DNA of 64,000 nucleotides from Rhizophagus irregularis. Taxonomy: Eukaryota > Glomeromycota > Glomeromycetes > Glomerales > Glomeraceae. The notes under the pieces are model-generated. The model saw nothing but the letters and a program-made list of their open reading frames with translations, ran no database searches and was not told the origin of the DNA. A program made the position numbers and the translations under genes. The stretch covers positions 4,492,501 through 4,556,500 of the forward strand of contig NC_089442.1 in NCBI RefSeq assembly GCF_026210795.1. The letters are read 5' to 3'. This document shows positions 57,013 to 64,000 of this stretch, piece by piece. Every line of letters begins with the position of its first letter. Position 1 is the first letter of the stretch.

Positions 57013-58180
57013 TTTATTATTAACCGTGTTATTATTTTTTTTTTATTATATTTTTTTTTATACCAAATTTTAAAATAAAATTATAAATTTTTTCCTTTTA
57101 CTATTTTTACTATGTAAACTGATACTCCATAATATAAGTATTAATTTATTTTTCATTTGCACAAATAAGGAATCTGAAATTAAGAACTTCACCATAACTT
57201 CAATAATCATACTATAATCAGGCCAGTTGGAGCGAAAAAAACCAATAATTTCAATAGGGATAATAGGATATAAATAAATAAATATTTGATCTTAAACCGG
57301 ATTATGTCAAGTTTTGTAAGTACAGTATGTTACTACAGTATATAAATTAAATATTAAAAATCTTATAATTTAACAAAAAAATCCCGCCTTGCCAGTATAT
57401 TCAATGAGTTTAGAGAATCAATTAATTGCAAAATTGATGTTGCATGAAACGTTCTGTATCAAAATTTTTTCCATTGTTATGAAAAACAAAAAATGTAATA
57501 TTACAATCAATATTTAATTAACCATACATCGAGTGTGAAATTATCTAAATTTCATGAAATTAACATGTCAAGAAACATTTAGTACATTTTGTAAAATTGT
57601 TAGTACAGTACTAAAGAGAAAAAATGATTGATAATGATAAATAATTGATGACTGAAGAAAGTCAAAGCTTAGAAAATGGATCAAAAAAAAATAAAAATAA
57701 AAATTATGAGCAACATTGATATTTTTATAAAGATCAGACATTGTGAATAAAGTGATAATTAAAGATGAAAACTAAGTTATACTAAATGTTTCTCGTTGAT
57801 AAAAAAATTAAAAATTTACAGAGAACTATAAACCACAGTTACCTATATTTGAATGAATACTAGTAATAAAAATATTTTATTAGTTTTAATTGAATTATAA
57901 TTTATTCATAAATTGAACAATAACTTATTCGTAATTCATAGTTATATATACACAAATATTGAATTATTTTATTGTAAGTTAAACTTTAATAACAATGCAA
58001 TAATACATTATACATTAAGGGCCATAAGGGATCATATCAATTTGCATTATTTGCACAATGAAAGTATTCTTGCATTCTTGCATTTAGGATGGCATGTAAT
58101 TTAAAACAAGTTGTTTTAAAACAATTTAAATCAGTTTTTTATGTTTTTTATTTGATTTAAAATATTGATTAGCATGATTA
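57013..58180. other. Intergenic, nothing recognised
   Basis: AT-rich region downstream of the pseudokinase gene, including its 3' untranslated region. One open frame at 57913-58104 has no supporting feature. Confidence 0.4.
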
Positions 58181-58355
58181 GGGCAGTGACATATATTAGC
58201 TAATATTATTTTAATAGTAACGTTTACTCCCCCACCCCCAGGTAAGATTTTATGACCAATCACAACCATTTTACATGGTTTATATTATGTGTAACCTAAG
58301 ATTTTCTTTTACTCCCCCACCCCTAAAATATTAGCTAATATATGTCATTGCCCTT
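58181..58355. mobile_element. 175-bp MITE, GGGCAGTGACATATATTAGC end
   Basis: The left end and the inverse of GCTAATATATGTCATTGCCCT form TIRs flanked by TA. The core words CTCCCCCACCCC, GTAACCTAAGATTTT and ATGACCAATC are shared, inverted, with the element at 27841-28028. Confidence 0.6.
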
Positions 58356-58429
58356 ATCATAATAATAAAATTACACATATATTTTTAGAAAAAATTTGAT
58401 TTTATCTCATTTTTCTTAAAATTATGTTT

Positions 58430-58620
58430 TGCAGAAGACTACCATTAAAAGACATTCACAAGCACTTTAGAAATTGATGGTTGTAGTCAAAAAATACTTT
58501 GTCAAATATGTAATTATTGTGAAAGTAATATTATTGATTTTATTAATTGATTAAAAAATCATTTGATAAAATGTAAAAGTTTTTTAGAGAATTTAAAAGA
58601 AATTTTACGCAGAAGTTTTA
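58430..58620 (+). pseudogene. BED-type zinc-finger remnant
   Basis: After an acceptor-like TTTTGCAG the plus strand reads TLEIDGCSQKILCQICNYCE, then SNIIDFIN, a TGA stop, then LKNHLIKCKSF. C-x2-C followed by H/C spaced residues resembles the BED finger at the N-terminus of hAT transposases. The rest of such a gene was not found. Confidence 0.35.
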
Positions 58621-59077
58621 TTGTGGTTGAACATGTCTGCTGTATTCTTTCAATTCCAACTTTTTTAGTTGCTGCTGAATGTAACTAGTCCAATTTGGAT
58701 TTATTTTTTAGGATAAAAATCTGCAAAGATCTTAAGCTTAAATTTCTGTACAAATCTGCTACCCTGTCAACGTATATCAGAAAAAAATTTTTAATAAAAT
58801 CTATGCAGATCTGTAAATGTTAAAAAATCTGCGCAGAATTTTAAAAACAAATCTTCAGAATTTTTCAAAATAACTCAAATTCAGTTATCTGCTATTAAAT
58901 ATTAACTAATGTCAATTTATTTAATTTATTTAATAAAAGCATTACTACAAATTAATTAAACTACACAAATTTATACATTGTTAATAGTTTGGATATTATT
59001 CCAGTTAGTTCGATTTCAACAAACAACAAATAAAATAGAAAATTAGAGATATTTATTACAAATTTTGAAGTTATTAC

Positions 59078-61466
59078 TTTTAAAATGTTTGACATAAAAT
59101 CTCAGGATCTGAAAAATAAAGAAAATCGAATGTTAGTAAAATATTTATTAAAATAAACCAAAAAATTTATTTTGAAGTATTATTACCTTCCAAATTTTTT
59201 CAAATAAAAGTCCAGGACCTAAAAATAGAAGAAAAATAAACGTTAGTAGAATGTTCATTAAAGAAAATTAAAAAAAACTTCAAAATGTCATTACCTTTGA
59301 AGTTTTTTCAAATGGAGCTAGGACTTAAAAAATAAAAGAAAACGAACGTTAGTAAAATGTTTGTTAAAGAAAATTAAAAAAATAGACATTTCGAAATGTT
59401 ATTACTTTTGAAATTCTTTCAAATGAAGCCAAAACCTAAAAAATAAAAGAAAACGAATGCTAGTAAAACATTTATTAAAGAAAATTAAAAAAATAGAAAT
59501 TCTGAAGTGTTATTACCTTCAAAGTTCTTTCAAATGGAGCCAGAACCTAAAAAATAAAAGAAAATGAACGTTAGTAGAATATTCGTTAAAGAAATTAAAA
59601 AAAAAGAACTTCAGAGTATCATTACCTTTAAAGTTCTTTCAAATGGAACTGGAATCTAAAAAATAAAAGAAAATAAATGTTAGTAGAACATTTGTTAAAG
59701 AAAAAAACCATAAAAAAATATAAAGAATTTGAAGGTTTACCTTTAAATTTTTTCATTCAGTAGCCAGAGAATTAAAACTCTACAAAAAAAAATAAAACAT
59801 TACTAATAAATGTTTTATTAAATTAAAAACCAAGTTTTACCTTTGAAATTCCATACAAGATCCCATTCAGTAGCTATAGACCTAAAAAAAAATAAATAAA
59901 ACGAAATGTTAGTTAATGTTTCGTTTAAATAAAAAAATGAAATAATTTCAAAGTTTTACTTTCAAATTTCCATTCAGACAGAACTGAAGAGTCAACAATC
60001 TAAAAAAAAAGATAAAGAATGTTAGAAACGTTCTTTTATAAAAATAATAAAAAAAAATATAAATTTTATAATAAATTTTTCATTACAAAACTTACCATTT
60101 CAAAGTTTTGGAAACCTTTGAAGTACTAAAACCTGTTAACATTTCATTTAAATAAAAATAAAAAAAAACAGAATTTCAAAATTTACCATCGAAATTTTAT
60201 CCAGAAAGCATCTGGAGAGCCATATTCCTATAAAACATAAAAATAAAACGTTAGAAAACGTTTTATTAAATAAATAATAAAAAAATTTTTAAAGGCTTTA
60301 CCTTTGATATGGAAGTCCAGAATTCATTTTCAGCTTCCTTTATCCAAAACAAAAGGAAATAAACGTTAGTTTAATGTTCATTATATTAATTTAAAAAAAA
60401 TAATTTTTTTTTCAAAAGTTTTACCTTTGATATGGAAATTCAGCTTGTTAATCAGCTTTCTTTAACTAAAAAAAAGTAAATAAACGTTAGTTTAACGTTT
60501 ATTATATTAATTAAAAAAAATAATTTTTGGCCACTTAGAAAGCAGGCTTTTTTTTTATTATCAGTTGACGTTTGAGATGTTTGGGTAGTTGGAGGCTTGA
60601 TGTTTATTACCCTTTTTATTCAGTTTTTCCCCTTGGGGTTTTCTGAAGTTATGACTTTCCTTTTATTTTTTTTAATTTTTTTCTTTTTTTTCCTGGAATT
60701 TTAGCATTATTATTAGTTCTTGGTTTTCTTTTGAGAAGACTGGGGGTACTGGAATGTTGATCATTTGGGCTGGAGGTTTGGTGTTACTTAACTTTTTTAG
60801 ATTTATGTAAATTGGTCAATAAGGAGGGCTGATGGGATTGGTGGATTTTAGTTTTTAATTTTTACTAATCATAGTTGATTAGCAGGTGATCCCTCAAAAG
60901 TAGTTTTATTAATTTACTTTTAGTGTTATTGGCTGAATCTGGTATATCTGCCTGAGTTTAGGTGAGTAAGCCAGCAAATGGTTGTTCATCCCAGAATATG
61001 CCAACTCTAGATAATAGGACTTTGTCTTAAATGCAGTATACTTTGGTTGAGCATATCCGTGAGTAGATGAGGCCCTATTATGCCATTTTGCTGATGGGTG
61101 GAGGAACCCTGTAGGGATTATAGGGGTTTAGTTGCTAACAATCTTTTAGTTCGTTGATACTTCTACAATAGTAATAAGGATATTTGGTGTATTTCAGCCT
61201 TATATTATAGTGATCTTAGGTTTTTCACAGTTAAATTGAAGGATTTAAGTGAATCTCATAAGGTGTTAGCAGTATATAGGTACAATCTTTTTGATGCTGA
61301 CCTGATTAGGAGTCTATTAGTTGCTAGTTATTATGTTAATACTTTTGTATTATTGTTTTAATGAACTCACTAATTGCATTGCTTGTATTAAAAAAAAAAT
61401 AATTTTTTTTTTGAAGGTTTTACCTTCGATATGAGAGCCCAAAACTTGTCTTTTAGCTTTCTTTAA
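59078..61466 (-). other. Tandem micro-exon array (about 14 exons of 29-43 nt)
   Basis: On the minus strand, short segments are bounded by TTTTTTAG-like acceptors and GTAATA/GTAAAA donors, repeating every 90-136 bp. In plus coordinates: 59078-59108, 59187-59218, 59295-59323, about 59406-59435, 59517-59546, 59626-59655, 59741-59779, 59841-59881, 59960-59999, 60096-60125, 60187-60227, 60302-60337, 60425-60465, 61424-61466. Each intron carries ACTAACGTT-type branch sites before the acceptor. Four neighbouring 30-nt segments read in phase 0 as VLAPFERTLK, IPVPFERTLK, VLASFERISK and a related VLAPFEKTSK with a damaged acceptor. Others are similar in pattern (aromatic residue, then Lys before the donor). 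Some carry stops (TGA in 59741-59779, TAA in 60425-60465), so part is decayed. It may belong to one long gene or to a repeat that spread with its splice sites. Confidence 0.55.
60541..61380. other. Unexplained block between two micro-exons
   Basis: About 840 bp with higher G+T content than the flanks, lying between the twelfth and outermost micro-exon. It has no long ORF and stop-broken phrases only (for example PEYANSR near 60998). It looks like an insertion of a decayed mobile sequence, family not recognised. Confidence 0.35.
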
Positions 61467-61547
61467 CTAAAAAAATAAGACGAAATATTAATTAATGTTT
61501 GTCAATATAAATTAAAAAAAAAATAAATTTTTTTTTTGAATCAACAT

Positions 61548-61751
61548 CCAATGATTGTAGTGTAGAAAGATGTGCTATAGCTCATTGGAATCATCTTATA
61601 ATAATAAGTCGAATGATAGTTAAATCATCTTTCTATGATTATTGGATGCCGAGGTAATAAGCAAAATGTTAAATGGTGTAGTATTCTAAAATACAAAATA
61701 TTGATTTTTGATATTTCATTCAATATCTCAACATCCAGTAATTGTAGAAAG
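61548..61751. repeat. Palindromic repeat, CATCCAATGATTGTAG / CATCCAGTAATTGTAG type
   Basis: TTTCTATGATTATTGGATGC at about 61629 and the inverse of CATCCAGTAATTGTAGAAAG ending 61751 form a 124-bp hairpin. A further inverted arm (CATCCAATGATTGTAG) lies at 61548. A second copy of the hairpin is at 63515-63638. Confidence 0.6.
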
Positions 61752-63410
61752 CCATTCGTCTCTAAAAGTCATTAAATAAATTGGATATCAGTATTATGCA
61801 ATGGATATAAGAATAAGTAGACAGTATATTTCTAGCTTCAGATCAGCTTTAAAAGTAGCCTGATGGAGATGTCCTCATATAAGGTGCTGTCTTCCTGAGA
61901 AATTTTAAGTACATAGTTGAATGGTTATCCCTTGAGGATGATAGGATACTAGTCTGAGAATGCCTCATAAAAGATAGAGGGAGGTTTGGCCATAAAACTA
62001 TAGCAAAGTAGAAAGCCAATCAACTCGTTATTATGAGACGATTCCAATAAGCTATAGCGCATCTTTTTATTTTGCTAGAAGTTTATGGTCAAGGTTTTCG
62101 TTCCAATCCATCTGTCTATGTGACGGGGTCATTTCGCCAAGATCCTATTATTCCCAAGAGCAACCATATTACCTAAGCACTTAATTCCTCGTATAATCAG
62201 CACCAAGTATAATATTATTGTTAAATCATTTAACGGATAATGGCTTCGATATGAGCGTATTTTCTGATCGAATAGACCATCTACTCATCCTTATATTCAT
62301 TGCATGACACTGGTACTCAATTTATTTTACGACCTTTAGAGAGCACCTACTTTCATGGAGGACTTTCATCAACCATCTAATACCTTTCTATACCACCATT
62401 TTAAAGATTTGCGTTTCACTCAAAGCTTACTATGGCAGGTAACCACCTATAAACAACAATAAATTCCAAAATTTTGAAATTTATTTATTTATATTGTGTA
62501 ACTTATGTTTTAAAGTACTTTGTCAAAATATTAATTGCCGCATGAGCGGCAAAATTTTTTTTGCCATATTACATGGAATTCTTGTGGATTTCCATGGAAT
62601 TTTTGTAAAATCCATAAAAATTACATGAAAACTAAATCGAAATTTTATATTTTTATTATTGCTACTTATTAAAATTATCCAACTTTAACCCATAATATTA
62701 ATTAAAATTCTTATTAAATTCTATAAAATAATCTGATAGAAATGTTCAGTACATGTTGCTATATCATTTTATCGGTTTAGTTTTTTCTTTTTACTATTCA
62801 ATTTACAATTTATAAAAATTTGAAGTTACTTAATATTAGTGTGGTTTATAGGTGACAGCCACCATACAGCTTGCAATTATCCAGCACCGATAATACAGTT
62901 AAGTGGTATACTTTGTAGTGACTACTGCATGACCAGAGCACAGGCAGTATCAGGCCCCATCACCCCTAACGTAGTATTAATCATCAGGGATCATCAACTA
63001 GGATCTAAAGAGTAGGAAATCGAACCTCATAACCATACGTTATCTATCCCTGCGCACGAAGACTTTGGTTAGGCCTATCTAAGATCTAACAAAAAGTCAA
63101 ACTACTACAAAGACATTGCACCCTCAGCTTTATTATTTAGGATGACCATCTAGCCTCTAAGAACTTCAAGTGGTATCGTAAAGTGACTATCTGGACAGAA
63201 AGTCCTCCTAAAGTATAGTAGTGACCTCAAGAATAGAACTGCACATACGCCAATGGTCTCATAGGGAACATTAGAAGGACATCATGACCCTTAGTTGAAA
63301 TGTGTAGCCTAACTGTACACACTAATTCACCATGATGCAGTCCAACTACGTTAATCTCTATACCTTTACGCTATTAGTTGTAACATCTGCAGTAAAATTC
63401 TTTTTATTTT
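61752..63410. other. Non-coding region of mixed composition
   Basis: Less AT-biased than most of the window, especially 62840-63410, but no ORF above background. A B-box-like GGTTCGATTTCC on the minus strand at about 63018-63029 hints at a second degraded tRNA-related unit; its A box is not evident. Probably a mosaic of old repeats. Confidence 0.35.
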
Positions 63411-63499
63411 CGTAGTCATGAGAATCGAACCTGCAATTTCACTATACTCAGACTATATAGGGATACTGCCACCTTAACAACTACACTAGGGTGACTACT
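63411..63499 (-). ncRNA. tRNA-like pol III unit (tRNA-derived SINE or pseudo-tRNA)
   Basis: On the minus strand GTAGTCA at one end pairs with TGACTAC at the other (7 bp). Between them are TAGTGTAGTTG, a perfect match to the pol III A-box consensus TRGYNNANNNG, and GGTTCGATTCT, one base off the B box. The D stem CCT/AGG can form, but the T stem is short by one base and the anticodon stem does not pair cleanly, so this is a tRNA-derived repeat or pseudogene rather than a confident functional tRNA. Confidence 0.45.
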
Positions 63500-63514
63500 A
63501 ACCCTTATAGCACA

Positions 63515-63638
63515 TTTTTCTATAATCATTGGATGCTAAAATATTAAGTGAAATATCAAATGACGCAGTATTGCAAAATATAAAATGCTAATTTTTAACA
63601 TTTTGCTCAATATCTTAGCATCCAGTAATTATAGAAAG
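63515..63638. repeat. Second copy of the palindromic CATCCAGTAATT repeat
   Basis: TTTTCTATAATCATTGGATG at the left and CATCCAGTAATTATAGAAAG at the right are inverted; the interior matches 61640-61735 (for example AAATATCAAATGACG and AAAATATAAAATGCTAA). Another half arm, GATTATTGGATGCTGAG, follows at about 63707. Confidence 0.6.
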
Positions 63639-63719
63639 ATGATTTAATTACCATTTAATTTATCATTATGAGACAATTCCAACGAGTTATGGTGTATCTT
63701 TTCATGATTATTGGATGCT

Positions 63720-64000
63720 GAGAATATAGTATTCTGATACTGTGAATTATGCTATTGAAGAGTTGAAACCAATCCAAATTTAAAATCAATCTGAGGTGTG
63801 AATCAGCAACATCAGATCAGAAAAAATTATTCAAATTTTCATTTATTGTTTCTTTAAAAGTTTTCCAAACTTCACTATCATATATATCAGTTAAGATATT
63901 AAAGTTGAACAATTTATCCAATACCTTAAAGAACTTTCAAAGTTAGGTTGACAATACATTGCTTTCAATTGTTACTTAATACTCACAAATGGAAATAATA
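63720..64000 (-). pseudogene. Transposase-family remnant running off the right edge
   Basis: The minus strand reads FNILTDIYDSEVWKTFKETI, then NENLNNFF, a TGA stop, SDVADSHLRLILNLDWFQLF. The ADSHLxLxLNxDWFQ phrase is one I associate with transposase-related protein families repeated in Rhizophagus genomes (recollection, not checked). One in-frame stop and loss of similarity near 63735 mark it as decayed; the upstream part lies outside the window. Confidence 0.45.

Noticed and set aside
60541-61380. Possible LINE or copia remnant
   Set aside because: Short phrases look protein-like but stops are frequent and no reverse transcriptase or integrase motif was seen, so only an unexplained block is reported.

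Overview
The window looks like nuclear DNA of an arbuscular mycorrhizal fungus (Glomeromycotina, most like Rhizophagus irregularis). This is inferred from very AT-rich DNA, short spliceosomal introns with GTATGT/GTAAGT donors and CTAAC-type branch points, a kinase-like protein carrying Sel1 repeats, a Plavaka-type zinc-finger transposase and a dense population of TIR elements. Host-type genes are few; most of the 64 kb is nested mobile DNA.

Layout. 1-16 kb: AT-rich DNA full of short palindromic elements, with one low-complexity protein gene (5121-5630, minus) that has a TATA box. 16.3-17.4 kb: two small membrane-protein genes facing each other. 17.4-27.5 kb: a pile of TIR elements, including a three-level nest at 20.4-23.7 kb. 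27.5-28.1 kb: a small spliced gene whose third exon is split by a 188-bp element; the open frame returns if the element and one TA are removed. 28.35-50.84 kb: an old non-autonomous element made of GGGTC-rich ends and an array of about 50-bp palindromic units, now opened by a 291-bp MITE and by a 21-kb Ty3/gypsy-type retrotransposon (29051-50049, minus strand). The retrotransposon has nearly identical LTRs, a CCGG target duplication, a PBS and a PPT. Its gag is itself split by a 9.7-kb Plavaka/CACTA-like DNA transposon (35248-44949) with a TA duplication, subterminal 50-bp repeats, a seven-exon decayed transposase gene and a divergent accessory gene.

50.9-54.1 kb: a decayed multi-exon gene of a repeated family, itself interrupted by TIR elements. 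54.9-57.0 kb: the best host gene, a two-exon protein of 667 residues with an N-terminal helical region, a kinase fold with NFK in place of DFG, and C-terminal Sel1 repeats, a layout close to MLKL-type pseudokinases. 58.4-61.5 kb: a BED-finger remnant followed by a tandem array of about 14 micro-exons (29-43 nt) separated by short introns, minus strand. 61.5-64 kb: palindromic repeats, a tRNA-like pol III unit and a transposase-family remnant.

The most unusual items are: (1) the retrotransposon pol ORF, in which a thymidylate-kinase-like P-loop domain is fused in frame between RNase H and integrase; (2) its gag, with a long N-terminal extension holding duplicated zinc-ribbon modules, a possible +1 frameshift site and a UGA-CUA readthrough context before protease; (3) the micro-exon array, where several 30-nt phase-0 exons each encode one similar decapeptide; and (4) the MLKL-like pseudokinase-Sel1 gene. 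All coordinates and frames were read by eye without alignment software.
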